Assembly (NCBI GenBank): GCA_023442465.1
Contig: JAEZZQ010000016.1
Location: 62,001 to 126,000 of the forward strand
Length of the DNA stretch: 64,000 nucleotides
Direction: 5' to 3'
DNA from: Bacillota bacterium
Lineage (GTDB): Bacteria > Bacillota > Clostridia > Lachnospirales > Lachnospiraceae
Every line of letters begins with the position of its first letter. The stretch's first letter is position 1. Below, piece after piece: positions 26,126 through 35,797 of the stretch. The position numbers and the translations under genes were made by a program. The notes under the pieces are model-generated. The model was not told where the DNA came from and ran no database searches. It saw only the letters and a list, made by a program, of their open reading frames with translations.

Positions 26126-26971
26126 TCAATTGTTGCTATGAGACCGTGGACTGAATAGAAATTTATAAGCCGGGCCAAAATATCTGTTAATATAAGCACC
26201 TATCATAATGATATATATGCACATATACAGCCAAAGCATGATAACGACAATGGTCGCCAGATTGCCATAGGTGCTGAAATCATTCACCCCTCCCACATAG
26301 ATGGAAAAAGCCCACGAAAACAAGTTCCAAACGACTGCGGAGAAAACGGCCCCGGGTATCTGCAGTGTGAATTTCAATTTCTTATTCGGTATATAGGCAT
26401 AGATCATGGTAAATCCTAAGATCATAATGGCGAAGGAAAAAAGCAGACGGAAATTCATCAAAAAGTCGAATATCTTTTTTGTCTCCGGCACATTCCTGAT
26501 TACACCGTTTACCAAAGAGTTTCCAAATACCATCACTACCAAAGACAAAACCAGGACTAAGAGCATGAGTATCGTATAGAAAGCAGCGATTCCCCGAAGC
26601 ACCACATAATTTCTGTCTTCATCTACATCGTTGATCTCATTCAAGCCCCGAATAAGGGCCAGCATTCCCTTAGCTGCCGACCAGAGCGTGGCAATTGCCG
26701 CGATGGAAATGACTCCCGCCGATTTGGCATACACATCTTCTATGATCGATACCACGAGAGAATCTACCATATCCGGTGTCATATCTGTCATAAAGGTCAT
26801 GAGATTTGCCTCCGTAATGGTCGTATACGGAATGATGGAGCAAAGTAAAATCAACATGGGGATTAACGACAAAAAAAGGAAAAATGCCGTACTTGCCGCA
26901 AAAGCGCTGATATTTTTTCTGTTCGTCTGTCTATTGAAATCATTGAAGATATAAAGGATTCTTTTAAACAC
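26126..26971 (-). CDS. YihY/BrkB-family membrane protein
   Basis: An integral membrane protein of 281 residues with about six hydrophobic segments (for example FFLFLSLIPMLILL near 32-45, a pair at about 135-155, and a C-terminal block with VIMLWLYMCIYIIMIGAYINR). It belongs to the YihY/UPF0761 family formerly called RNase BN; no nuclease activity belongs to the family, and its role (envelope or transport-related) is not established. It begins 22 bases after the SpoIID-like gene on the same strand and is likely co-transcribed. Repeat copy A2 follows its stop. Confidence 0.9.
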   Translation of the reverse strand: MFKRILYIFNDFNRQTNRKNISAFAASTAFFLFLSLIPMLILLCSIIPYTTITEANLMTFMTDMTPDMVDSLVVSIIEDVYAKSAGVISIAAIATLWSAAKGMLALIRGLNEINDVDEDRNYVVLRGIAAFYTILMLLVLVLSLVVMVFGNSLVNGVIRNVPETKKIFDFLMNFRLLFSFAIMILGFTMIYAYIPNKKLKFTLQIPGAVFSAVVWNLFSWAFSIYVGGVNDFSTYGNLATIVVIMLWLYMCIYIIMIGAYINRYFGPAYKFLFSPRSHSNN

Positions 26972-26993
26972 TTATCCTCCTCCCTTTCACCTG

Positions 26994-29309
26994 TTAATAT
27001 GCGTTTTTTATTTCGCAGGTCTGATAGAAAAACGACAGAATGCCCTGCGCATCAAAGCCTTTGTTCGCCATAGCTTTCGCACCGTTCTGTGACATTCCTA
27101 CGCCGTGCCCGTATCCGCCTCCGGCTAAGCTATATCCTACCACAACACCCTCTTCTTTGCTAGTCATAATTGTCATATAGGCACTGGGAAGCAGCGAGGG
27201 TGACGCCACTTCACTTCCGTCCTGCCTGACCACCATGCTCTCACCGTCGCTTAATACATATCTTATATTGTGTTCTGATATGATTTTATATGTATTTTTT
27301 GTCCCCTCTACGATGAGTTCATCCGCTGCGCCGCCACTGTTTCTTTTTTCGATATAGATATTCTTTATCTCTCCCAGCTTCTTTACGGACTCGCTCGCAA
27401 AGCTTCCATCCTTTTCCTTGGTCAGGACAAGTTTTTCATTCGCTTCGTAGCGTTTTTGAATTGAGGCAAGGATTTTCTCAGAGTCCGCATGTTCCACCTC
27501 ATAGCTCCACCGGTACCAAGCTTCCTCTCTTTCGTAGTCGGAATCGAAAGATTGACCGATGAAGGAATCAAATACTTCCTCCTTCATCATTTCTTCTCCG
27601 CTATATTCGTCCCCGCCTTCTCCTATCCGCTTGGCTACGAGATAGGAAGTATCCTCCCCGGAGTCCGATTTCCATATATTGCTGTCCGAACCGAAACCGC
27701 AGGAGGTGGAATAATAATAAGAACCGCACAGCTCTTCGCCATAAAACAATAGTTCCCCTGCCGTCTCCTTTACCGCCTTGGTGGTCTGAGCATTTTCTGC
27801 AATGTTATTATAAACTTGATATCCGGCACTGTCATCCACATGCGCTCCGAACTGGGCGACTCCCGAATGGGACATGTGCCTGTAGGCATAAGTTCTGGCG
27901 CATATCGCCTGCGCCTTCAGCGCCTCTAACGGATAGGAAGCCGGCATCTCACTTGGGACCACGGAATACAAATATTCCTCTAACAGGACTTCATTCACGA
28001 CCACCAAGCCCTCCTGTGTATGGGATATCTCCAGCTTGCCCCGATAGGCAGGCGTTCCCTGCGCACGATCCACGGACAGTAGCTGGATTCTTCCGGTCAA
28101 CGCTGTAGGCTCTATATAAATCCTTTCTCCTATAAAGTATTCGCTGTCCCCGTCGATGACAACTTTTTCTCCCGCCTTATGCTCTTCCCTCTTCAAATCG
28201 TCATAATTGCCGTAGCTTACCACGAAGTCCGTATCTGCTGTAAACTCCAGCTTTTCATGATAAACACTGCCAAAGTTCGTATTTTTTATGACCACACGGA
28301 TATTTTCCATAGCTTCATCTCTGGTGATGAGTCCCGCACAGATCACTCCGTCCTCCAAAACGAAATCCGTAAAGTTATAACCGATCCGCAAATCCTCCTG
28401 ACCGCACTCGCTCAGCATTCCGTACAGCTTATAAACCTTCAGCCCTTCCTCATAAGGATATTTTCCATAGCCTTCAATTTCAATGCTGCCATCTCCAAAG
28501 CTTAATAACTTTCCATTTATCTTTTCATTTTTAATTTTCACCGACTGCAAGCTTCCGTCCGCAAACTCCATATCGGCAATCTGCTCCCTCTGCGCTTGCT
28601 CAGCCTTCCCGTATGGAAGTTCTATTTCGTATCCTTGTACAAACACCCTTAAGATGCTGTCCTGCGCTTCTACTACCCATACATTATGTAAACTATATCC
28701 ACGGCTCACTACCTGATAGACTGTAAGGAATACTTCATCCTTCTTATAGGCCTTGATCACCTGATATTTATACTCGGCAAACGAATCTGAGGCATAGGAA
28801 AACTTCCCTTTCTCCGTAAGCATTTCCCTCTCTGCAAGCGAATTCCCTTTCTCGTCCCATACCTCCTGCCCCGTCCCCAGTATGGTTATACTATCAAAAG
28901 CAATTCTCTCTCTCATATCATAATAGGTGAGCAGGCTGTCGTAGAGGCGATACCAGTCGTCCTTCAAAAAAAAGAAGCCTTCCCTATACTTCTCTTCATA
29001 TTCCTTCTCATATGCAGATGCAGCGTCCTGCGGTACGATCGCGGAAAACAGGATCAAAAATTGTTCGTAGCTTAAAACTGCTTCCGAATCCGCAGAAAGC
29101 TCACCCTTAAGTCCTGAAAAGGCCGCTTCTGCCCCATCTCCCAGCTCCAACGCCTCGCTAAGGAGCAGAGCGTCCTGAAGGCTTATGTATTCTCCTTCCG
29201 GCTGTTTTATCCTCCCCATGCGGACGCTTACAGCCAATATGTAGATGATGATAAACAAGCCGATAACACAAAACAACACTTTCAAAAACATTCTTACATT
29301 TTTATTCAT
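26994..29309 (-). CDS. SpoIID/LytB-domain cell-wall protein with long N-terminal region
   Basis: A 771-residue single-pass protein. One N-terminal membrane segment (about 8-28; FCVIGLFIIIYILAV) anchors it outside the cell. The C-terminal 350 residues are a SpoIID domain: LLEEYLYSVVPSEMPASYP (about 425-445) carries the glutamate known to be catalytic in SpoIID lytic transglycosylases, followed by ALKAQAICARTYAY, YYYSTSCGFGSDS and GYGHGVGMSQNGAKAMA. The 400 residues between the anchor and this domain are not recognised; genuine SpoIID is about 340 residues, so this is an enlarged relative and may not be the engulfment enzyme itself. GGGAG precedes the ATG. First gene of a pair with yihY. Confidence 0.88.
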   Translation of the reverse strand: MNKNVRMFLKVLFCVIGLFIIIYILAVSVRMGRIKQPEGEYISLQDALLLSEALELGDGAEAAFSGLKGELSADSEAVLSYEQFLILFSAIVPQDAASAYEKEYEEKYREGFFFLKDDWYRLYDSLLTYYDMRERIAFDSITILGTGQEVWDEKGNSLAEREMLTEKGKFSYASDSFAEYKYQVIKAYKKDEVFLTVYQVVSRGYSLHNVWVVEAQDSILRVFVQGYEIELPYGKAEQAQREQIADMEFADGSLQSVKIKNEKINGKLLSFGDGSIEIEGYGKYPYEEGLKVYKLYGMLSECGQEDLRIGYNFTDFVLEDGVICAGLITRDEAMENIRVVIKNTNFGSVYHEKLEFTADTDFVVSYGNYDDLKREEHKAGEKVVIDGDSEYFIGERIYIEPTALTGRIQLLSVDRAQGTPAYRGKLEISHTQEGLVVVNEVLLEEYLYSVVPSEMPASYPLEALKAQAICARTYAYRHMSHSGVAQFGAHVDDSAGYQVYNNIAENAQTTKAVKETAGELLFYGEELCGSYYYSTSCGFGSDSNIWKSDSGEDTSYLVAKRIGEGGDEYSGEEMMKEEVFDSFIGQSFDSDYEREEAWYRWSYEVEHADSEKILASIQKRYEANEKLVLTKEKDGSFASESVKKLGEIKNIYIEKRNSGGAADELIVEGTKNTYKIISEHNIRYVLSDGESMVVRQDGSEVASPSLLPSAYMTIMTSKEEGVVVGYSLAGGGYGHGVGMSQNGAKAMANKGFDAQGILSFFYQTCEIKNAY

Positions 29310-29383
29310 TAAAAATCTCCCGGTCTTCTATTTTCACACGGTGACGCCGGAATGCGCCGTCTCGTAAATCATAATTTTCTATT

Positions 29384-29416
29384 GGAAAAAAGCAGCCGAT
29401 ACGGCTGCTTTTTTCC
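29384..29416 (-). terminator. Terminator of 6S RNA
   Basis: GGAAAAAAGCAGCCG and CGGCTGCTTTTTTCC form a stem of about 15 bp with a 3-base loop, symmetric in both directions. Confidence 0.9.
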
Positions 29417-29621
29417 TTCGTAGCATACTACATAAATCCCCAAAATGCCGGTTCTTGTACTTTGACTCCTAGCAAAGCTAGGTGGGTGACCGCAACCTTA
29501 CTTTTGCCTTCCCCTCCAATCCTCTTTCGAGTGGGGGCTTGACAGCGATAAGGCGATGTAGGAATCCCGTTTAAAGTATCTGTAGGTTCAAAATAACAAG
29601 AGTTATCGAACATTTCAGGAT
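29384..29621 (-). ncRNA. ssrS: 6S RNA with its terminator
   Basis: The minus-strand transcript begins near 29621 (ATCCTGAAATG) and its core ends near 29436 (CATTTTGGGGAT); these ends pair into the closing stem. The central part is open and purine-rich, and near the 3' side a CCTAG-CTAGG hairpin (29471-29484) resembles the conserved one in Firmicute 6S RNAs. The core is about 186 bases, the usual 6S length. A terminator (GGAAAAAAGCAGCCG/CGGCTGCTTTTTTCC, 29384-29416) follows. It sits alone in a gap of about 400 bases with a near-consensus promoter. 6S RNA binds sigma-A RNA polymerase and down-tunes transcription in stationary phase. A 61-codon reading frame inside (29428-29613) is treated as spurious. 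Confidence 0.82.
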
Positions 29622-29627
29622 ACTATT

Positions 29628-29656
29628 ATTATATCCAACCTACATATAAAATACAA
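29628..29656 (-). promoter_or_regulatory. Promoter of 6S RNA
   Basis: On the minus strand TTGTAT (29656-29651), 17 bases, TATAAT (29633-29628). A start at 29621 fits the 5' end derived from the closing stem. Confidence 0.8.
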
Positions 29657-29727
29657 CTGTTAATTTCCTAATTCCCTTTCTTGGCTTATGGAAAAATAAG
29701 GAATCTCAAGAAAAATAAGCGCTTTAT

Positions 29728-31521
29728 CTATATTCTCAAGGGGCTTGTAGCCTCCTTCAGCCATTCCCTCTCCTGTGCCGTCAAAAGGCCTTCTGTCCGG
29801 AGGTAAACCTGTTCATGATACCTGTTCAGTCTTTCCACATCTATGGGCTGCATGCAGGTCGTATCAATGGCCTCTTTATCGATAGGCACGAAGGTGAGCG
29901 TATCGAAAAACATGAACTGACCGTCCCCATTCTTTTCGCCCTTCTTAGCCACAATGACATTCTCCGTGCGTATTCCATGGCTGCCTTCGATATAAACGCC
30001 CGGCTCGTTGGAAATAACCATTCCTTCCTCGATAATTGCTTCCGCAGCTCCCTTGGCAAAACGCCAGCGAATGCTCTGAGGGCCTTCGTGTACATTGAGG
30101 ATATAGCCAATTCCATGTCCCGTTCCGCATTTATAATCGATTCCGATGTCCCATAACGGCTGTCTCGCCAGTATATCCAGATTTCTTCCCGTACAGCCGT
30201 AAAGAAACCGGGCCTGCGTAAGCTGTAACATGCCTACTGCAACTTTAGTGAAGTGCTTTTTTATCTCCGGACTGATCTCCCCTAAAGCGATGGTTCTTGT
30301 CACATCCGTTGTTCCGCCCATATACTGCCCTCCGGAATCCACCAGCAGCATTCCTTCCGCCTTTATTTCCTTCGCGCTCTCAGGAAGTGCCTCGTAATGC
30401 ATCATAGCGGCGTTTTCTTTATAAGCGCTGATGGTCGGAAAAGACAAATCCAGAAATCCTTGGATTTCTCTTCGCAGTCCGTCTAAATGCTCCGCCGCCG
30501 TAAGCTCCGTAATCTTCTCTTTTCCCACGTTTTTCTTAAGCCAGCAGATAAATTTTATAACGGCAGCACTATCCTTAAGGTATACCTCTTCCATCCGGGA
30601 AAGCTCGGTCTTGTTTTTTACTGCCTTTAAAGCTTCCGTAGGATTGTTTTGGAAGACACATTCCGCTTTGTCCGACAAAATCTTATATAAAGCATAATTG
30701 ATATTCCCTTTGTCCAGAAGCACCTTCCCTTTAAAATCATAACCGTTAAGGAATCCTGCAATATTTTCATAATCCTTAATCACAATATGGTTTTTGGAGG
30801 CATATTCCGTGAAATCCTTCGTCACCTCCTGAGGCTGTATGAAAAGATACAGCTCCTCAGGCGTAAGAAAGCCATAGGAGAGCGCCACCGGGTTGCAGGC
30901 TACATCGTTTCCTCTTATATTCATCAGCCACATCAAATCGTCCAGCTTGCTCAGCATGAAATATACTGCTCCCGATGCTTTCATCTTTTCCCTGACCGCA
31001 AGAAGCTTCTCCTCCATACTCTGCCCGCTTATTTCTTCCGGAAGGACTATGACCTGGTGCTTAGGAAGAAGAGTCCTCTCCTTCCACAACTCTCCCGCCA
31101 TATCCTCCTCATAGAAGATACGGATATCCATACCTTTAAGTTTCTGCTCCAGCTCTTTTCCTTCTTTACAGCTCACCGTCCGTCCGTCGAAGCCCAGAGT
31201 CTGTCCGCTCTTCATATTTTCCCTCAGGAAATCAGGAATATCGGGTATACCCTCTTCCATCATTCGAAACAGCTCGATTCCGCTTCCTTCAAGCTCGTTC
31301 TCAGCCTGAATGAAATATCTTCCGTCCGTCCACAGCCCCGCCATGTTGTGCCCTACTACAAGAGTGCCGTTAGAGCCCGTAAAGCCGGAAAAGTATTCCC
31401 TCACCTTAAAATAATCATCCACATACTCGGAACCATGAAAATCCGAGGTGGGAATCATATAAAAATCGATTCCCTTCTCACTCATACGATTCCGCAGCCT
31501 TGTAAGTCTGTCCTGAATCAT
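29728..31521 (-). CDS. pepP: M24 family Xaa-Pro aminopeptidase (aminopeptidase P type)
   Basis: A cytoplasmic metallopeptidase, 597 residues, releasing N-terminal residues next to proline. It has the long three-domain form: two creatinase-type N-terminal domains (about 5-310) and a pita-bread catalytic domain. Metal ligands are visible: LLVDSGGQYMGGTTDVTRT (two Asp), GTGHGIGYILNVHEG (His), ISNEPGVY (Glu) and HGIRTENVIV (Glu). The ATG at 31521 shares its A with the deoC stop codon (TGATG), so translation is coupled to deoC. Long M24B proteins of this size are common in Firmicutes. Confidence 0.93.
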   Translation of the reverse strand: MIQDRLTRLRNRMSEKGIDFYMIPTSDFHGSEYVDDYFKVREYFSGFTGSNGTLVVGHNMAGLWTDGRYFIQAENELEGSGIELFRMMEEGIPDIPDFLRENMKSGQTLGFDGRTVSCKEGKELEQKLKGMDIRIFYEEDMAGELWKERTLLPKHQVIVLPEEISGQSMEEKLLAVREKMKASGAVYFMLSKLDDLMWLMNIRGNDVACNPVALSYGFLTPEELYLFIQPQEVTKDFTEYASKNHIVIKDYENIAGFLNGYDFKGKVLLDKGNINYALYKILSDKAECVFQNNPTEALKAVKNKTELSRMEEVYLKDSAAVIKFICWLKKNVGKEKITELTAAEHLDGLRREIQGFLDLSFPTISAYKENAAMMHYEALPESAKEIKAEGMLLVDSGGQYMGGTTDVTRTIALGEISPEIKKHFTKVAVGMLQLTQARFLYGCTGRNLDILARQPLWDIGIDYKCGTGHGIGYILNVHEGPQSIRWRFAKGAAEAIIEEGMVISNEPGVYIEGSHGIRTENVIVAKKGEKNGDGQFMFFDTLTFVPIDKEAIDTTCMQPIDVERLNRYHEQVYLRTEGLLTAQEREWLKEATSPLRI

Positions 31522-32186
31522 CAATAGCTCTCTGCCTTTCCGTCATTCAATATTCCTACTGCAGAGGATGTTCCGATGCGCTCACAGCCCTCCTTTAGGA
31601 ATGTTTCCAAATCCTCTCTCGTCTTCACTCCGCCCGCTGCCTTAATTTTTACATCCGCTCCGATATGGGCCTTGAACAATCTCACATCTGCAAGCGTCGC
31701 ACCACCCGTTCCGAAGCCGGTAGAAGTCTTGATGTAATCTGCACCTGCTGCCGTCACTGCCTTGCAAAGCGCAATTTTCTCCTCCTCAGTCAAATAGCAG
31801 GTCTCGATGATCACTTTCAGAATGTGCTCTCCGCAAGCCATCTTTATCATGCGGATTTCCTCCTCCACCTTATCGAACAGACCGTTTTTTACATCGCTGA
31901 TATTTACCACCATATCGATTTCGCGGGCACCGTCCTTTATTGCCTCCCTGGCCTCCGTCACTTTTGCTGCTGTTACGCTATAGCCCAAAGGAAAGCCGAT
32001 GACCGTGCAGATATTGATTTTTTCTCCATATGCGTCGTGAATGCGTTTCACGTAAGAAGGGGGAACGCATACGGACGCAGTCTTGTATTCCAGCGCCTCT
32101 TCACATAAGGTCTCAATATCCTTCCATGTTGCAAATGCCTTTAGCTGCGTATGATCTATATGTCGCAGAATTTCTTCGTTCGTCAT
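31521..32186 (-). CDS. deoC: Deoxyribose-phosphate aldolase
   Basis: Splits 2-deoxyribose 5-phosphate into acetaldehyde and glyceraldehyde 3-phosphate in deoxynucleoside catabolism. A class I aldolase of 221 residues. The start at 32186 (MTNEEI) is preferred over the Met five codons upstream because GGAGG lies between them. The Schiff-base lysine is in YIKTSTGFGTGGAT (about 163), and a conserved KAAGGVKT segment closes the barrel. It is translationally coupled to the M24 peptidase. The 32187-32433 gap to citrate synthase holds its leader and the divergent upstream region; I see no clear promoter match in it. Confidence 0.96.
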   Translation of the reverse strand: MTNEEILRHIDHTQLKAFATWKDIETLCEEALEYKTASVCVPPSYVKRIHDAYGEKINICTVIGFPLGYSVTAAKVTEAREAIKDGAREIDMVVNISDVKNGLFDKVEEEIRMIKMACGEHILKVIIETCYLTEEEKIALCKAVTAAGADYIKTSTGFGTGGATLADVRLFKAHIGADVKIKAAGGVKTREDLETFLKEGCERIGTSSAVGILNDGKAESY

Positions 32187-32433
32187 AAAGTTTTCCTCCA
32201 TTTTCTTTTATAAATTCTATTCTAATATGAAATGAAAAAAAAAGAAAGATGCATCTGTTTTTCAGTTTCTCAATATACTGTTAATAGATAGAATTTTATA
32301 AAATTTTTAATAAAACATTTGATTTTATCTATTTTTATAAGTATTTTTATGATATTATTGACCTGTTGACAGTTTATAATTCCAGCCCCTCATTTGCGGG
32401 GGCAATGAGTATCAGCGAAAGGAGGACTATCTT

Positions 32434-33810
32434 ATGGATCACAATGTTTATTCCGAAGTTACACCGGAAATCGTACAGTTGGCGAAGCTAAGCGAAAAAG
32501 CCGATATTATCGAGACCGACCTTTTTACGAAATACGACGTAAAAAGAGGACTTCGCGACTTAAACGGAAAAGGGGTACTTGCCGGACTCACACGGATTTC
32601 CGACGTGCGTGCCAGCAAAATGGTAGACGGTGTCCAGGTGCCGATTCACGGAGACCTGTTTTACCGCGGCTATAATGTCAAAGACCTCGTGGCCGGATTT
32701 ACCAAAGACAACCGCTTCGGTTTTGAAGAGACAACTTATCTCTTATTGTTCGATAAATTGCCTGCGGAAAAGGAACTGGAAGATTTTACCGCTCTGCTTT
32801 CTTATTACAGAAGCCTGCCTACAAGCTTCGTCCGCGATATTATCATGAAGGCACCCAGCAAGGATATGATGAACACCTTAGCGAGAAGCGTTCTGACGCT
32901 ATATTCCTATGACGACAGAGCCGATGACACTACACTTCCAAATGTGCTCAGACAGAGCCTGCAGCTCATCAGCCTGTTCCCTCTGCTGTCCATTTACGGC
33001 TATCAGGCATACAGTCACTATCATGACGGCAAAAGTCTGTACATCCATTCATCCAGGCCGGAATTATCTACCGCTGAAAATATACTGCATATTTTGAGGC
33101 CGGATAGCTCCTACACTCCGTTAGAAGCGCGGATACTGGACATCGCCCTCGTATTACATATGGAACACGGCGGAGGAAACAATTCCACCTTTACCACCCA
33201 TGTGGTCACTTCCTCACTGACAGATACTTATTCCGTTATTGCGGCTGCTATCGGTTCCTTAAAAGGTCCCCGGCACGGCGGAGCCAATATAAAAGTTGTA
33301 CAGATGTTTGAGGATATGAAAAAAGAAATCTCCGACTGGGAGGATGAGGAGCAAGTGGCTGCTTATCTTGCCAGGCTGCTTCACAAGGATGCCTTCGACC
33401 ATGCCGGTTTAATTTACGGTGTAGGCCACGCCGTTTATTCCAAATCGGACCCTCGCGCCGTCATCTTCAAATCTTTCGTGGAAAAGCTTTCCGAAGAAAA
33501 AGGGCTGCAGAAGGAATTCGCCCTTTACTCCCTCGTAGAGAAACTGGCACCGGAAGTCATCACGAAGGAAAGACAGATTTACAAGGGAGTCAGCATCAAT
33601 GTAGATTTCTATTCCGGCTTCGTTTATCACATGCTGGGACTTCCTTTAGAGTTATATACACCGATTTTCGCTATCGCACGCATTTCAGGCTGGTGCGCTC
33701 ACCGCATGGAGGAGCTTGCCAATAACGGAAAGATTATCCGCCCCGCTTACAAGCCCATCGGCGAAGATCGCAGCTATACGGATGTTTCAGACAGAAAGAA
33801 ATCATCATAA
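32434..33810 (+). CDS. gltA: Citrate synthase
   Basis: Condenses oxaloacetate with acetyl-CoA to citrate; 458 residues, somewhat longer than the 370-430 of most citrate synthases. The family core is visible: GDLFYRGYNVKDL, the active-site His in HMEHGGGNNSTFT (about 242-254), GPRHGGANIKVV with the second His (about 279-290), GVGHAVYSKSDPRA (about 330-343) and the C-terminal RISGWCAHRMEE. The N-terminal extension of about 45 residues resembles that of the Lachnospiraceae group. AAAGGAGG precedes the ATG. Monocistronic, with a bidirectional terminator downstream. Use in a horseshoe-type TCA path leading to glutamate is likely. Confidence 0.94.
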   Translation: MDHNVYSEVTPEIVQLAKLSEKADIIETDLFTKYDVKRGLRDLNGKGVLAGLTRISDVRASKMVDGVQVPIHGDLFYRGYNVKDLVAGFTKDNRFGFEETTYLLLFDKLPAEKELEDFTALLSYYRSLPTSFVRDIIMKAPSKDMMNTLARSVLTLYSYDDRADDTTLPNVLRQSLQLISLFPLLSIYGYQAYSHYHDGKSLYIHSSRPELSTAENILHILRPDSSYTPLEARILDIALVLHMEHGGGNNSTFTTHVVTSSLTDTYSVIAAAIGSLKGPRHGGANIKVVQMFEDMKKEISDWEDEEQVAAYLARLLHKDAFDHAGLIYGVGHAVYSKSDPRAVIFKSFVEKLSEEKGLQKEFALYSLVEKLAPEVITKERQIYKGVSINVDFYSGFVYHMLGLPLELYTPIFAIARISGWCAHRMEELANNGKIIRPAYKPIGEDRSYTDVSDRKKSS

Positions 33811-33823
33811 ACATTACAAATAT

Positions 33824-33858
33824 AAAAACCAACAGATTTTTATTCTGCTGGTTTTTTT
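33824..33858. terminator. Bidirectional terminator after gltA
   Basis: AAAAACCAACAGA pairs with TCTGCTGGTTTTT around a short T-rich loop; the convergent minus-strand gene ends at 33864. Confidence 0.85.
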
Positions 33859-33863
33859 AACCT

Positions 33864-34229
33864 TCATTTCTTTTTCGTATCGACTCCGTCTATGAACATC
33901 TTCTTCGCCCTGCTGGAAGCTACCGCAAATAAAATCAACACGATGATGAAGCCGCCAAAAGCTATCAGCGATATATAGCCGGGACCACCGTACCTGGCAG
34001 TTATAATGCCCATCAGACCGATCGCACATGTAAGAATCCCCATGAACAGTGCTTTGGGGAACATATAATTAATAAAGCCTTCTTTATCGCGGATCTTATT
34101 CACATCCACGTCCTTGCTGACCAGTGCTCCGCCCGATATGTTTCCTGTCGTCTTCATGGTAATGGCAGAATAAATCAGGTATATCCCACTGATAATAATT
34201 AATAGGTCAAACATATTCGATGTATCCAT
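33864..34229 (-). CDS. Small membrane protein, three transmembrane segments
   Basis: A 121-residue protein I do not recognise. Hydrophobic stretches at about 8-24 (LLIIISGIYLIYSAI), 62-77 (GILTCAIGLMGIITA) and 83-103 (SLIAFGGFIIVLILFAV) suggest three membrane passes and a basic cytoplasmic tail (RAKKMFIDGVDTKKK). AGGAG precedes the ATG. It starts 13 bases after the thrC stop on the same strand, so it is probably co-transcribed with thrC, but no functional link is evident. Confidence 0.8.
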   Translation of the reverse strand: MDTSNMFDLLIIISGIYLIYSAITMKTTGNISGGALVSKDVDVNKIRDKEGFINYMFPKALFMGILTCAIGLMGIITARYGGPGYISLIAFGGFIIVLILFAVASSRAKKMFIDGVDTKKK

Positions 34230-34242
34230 AGTATTTCGCTCC

Positions 34243-35733
34243 TTATTTAAGCTTTAAGAACTCTTCCACCGTTTTTTGCATCGCTTCTTTATCGCAGACA
34301 TAATCATGAACCACCGGCGCCGATTTTATTTCCTCAATGGCCTCGGGTACTGCTACATTCGCCAGTACAGACAGCTCATCCACCAGCTCGAAATCCGACA
34401 TTCTGTCATATTTCTCATCGATTGCATTCATTACGCTTCTCGTAAACTTGAACGGACTTGCCGTAGACGCAATGACTGCAGGAATCTCATCGCCGGTCTC
34501 CTCCTTATATTTGCCATATACACAGGCTGCAACCGCAGTATGCGTATCGATGACATAGCCTGTCTTCTCGTACAAAGCCTTGATGGTGTCCGCCGTCTCC
34601 TGCTCCGAAGCATAATTTCCGTAGAAGTCTGCCAGAAGTGCTCTCATCGGGTCCGTAATCTCATATTTGCCGTCTCCGCTTAAAGCCTTCATAAGCTGTG
34701 CGGTCTTGTCTCCGTCATTTTCTGCTATTTGATATATCAACCGCTCCAAATTACTGGAAATAAGAATATCCATCGAAGGAGAACTGGTCAAAACGAATTC
34801 TCTGTTTCTGTCATATACGCCGGTCTTGAAGAAATCATAAAGCACCTTGTTGTCATTAGAGGCACAAATCAGCTTATCGATGGGAAGTCCCATATTCTTG
34901 GCATAAAACGCCGCAAGAATATTGCCGAAATTGCCGGTAGGAACCACTACATTGATTTTCTCGCCCTCTGCTATCTTCTCTTCTGCAAGAAGCGCCGCGT
35001 AAGCGTATACGTAATATACGATCTGGGGAACGAGGCGGCCGATATTGATGGAGTTGGCGGAAGAAAACTGGCAGCCCTGCCCGTCCATTCTCTTTGCAAG
35101 CTCTTTATCCGCAAAGATACGCTTCACCCCGGTCTGGGCATCATCGAAATTCCCATGAATACCAACCACGTATGTATTATCGCCCTTCTGCGTCACCATT
35201 TGTTTCTCTTGGATCGGGCTTACGCCGTTTTTAGGGTAAAATACGATAATCTTCGTACCTTCCACGTCTGCAAATCCTGCAAGCGCCGCTTTACCCGTAT
35301 CTCCCGAAGTCGCTGTGAGAATGACGATTTCGTTTTTTACATTATTCTTTTTCGCTGCAGTGGTCATTAAATGGGGCAGGATGGACAATGCCATATCCTT
35401 AAAAGCAATGGTAGCTCCATGAAACAGTTCGAGATAATAAGCCTTATCCGCGCTCACTAACGGGGCAATAGCTTCCGAATCAAATTTCGAATCATATGCA
35501 TGTCCGATGCAGTTTTTCAGCTCCTCCTCCGTAAAATCCGTCAGATATAGCTTCATGACCTCATAGGCCACTTCCTGATAGGTCATACCTGCCAGTTCCT
35601 TCAAGCTCTTATCAAGTGCCGGGATATGATCAGGAACGAATAAGCCCCCATCCTCCGATATACCCTTTAAAATAGCCTCCGATGCCTTTACCTGTATGCC
35701 GTTATTTCTCGTGCTGTTATATAATACTTCCAT
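34243..35733 (-). CDS. thrC: Threonine synthase
   Basis: A PLP-dependent lyase converting O-phosphohomoserine to threonine; 496 residues, the long (yeast/E. coli-like) class. The N-terminal segment (MEVLYNSTRNN) and the lysine that forms the Schiff base with PLP in HGATIAFKDMAL (about 111) are visible, as are the phosphate-binding TSGDTGKAAL (about 143-152) and VVPTGNFGNILAA (about 265). GAGGTGG precedes the ATG. No hom or thrB is near. It is the first gene of a pair with the small membrane protein; the promoter is at 35798-35826. Confidence 0.95.
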   Translation of the reverse strand: MEVLYNSTRNNGIQVKASEAILKGISEDGGLFVPDHIPALDKSLKELAGMTYQEVAYEVMKLYLTDFTEEELKNCIGHAYDSKFDSEAIAPLVSADKAYYLELFHGATIAFKDMALSILPHLMTTAAKKNNVKNEIVILTATSGDTGKAALAGFADVEGTKIIVFYPKNGVSPIQEKQMVTQKGDNTYVVGIHGNFDDAQTGVKRIFADKELAKRMDGQGCQFSSANSINIGRLVPQIVYYVYAYAALLAEEKIAEGEKINVVVPTGNFGNILAAFYAKNMGLPIDKLICASNDNKVLYDFFKTGVYDRNREFVLTSSPSMDILISSNLERLIYQIAENDGDKTAQLMKALSGDGKYEITDPMRALLADFYGNYASEQETADTIKALYEKTGYVIDTHTAVAACVYGKYKEETGDEIPAVIASTASPFKFTRSVMNAIDEKYDRMSDFELVDELSVLANVAVPEAIEEIKSAPVVHDYVCDKEAMQKTVEEFLKLK

Positions 35734-35797
35734 TGTGCCACCTCTCAGCTCTTTTTATCTTAGAGTCCCTTGCGCGAGACGCTGTTATCGGTTAATA

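Noticed and set aside
29428..29613. 61-codon open frame on the minus strand
   Set aside because: It lies entirely within the predicted 6S RNA core and has no ribosome site of its own.
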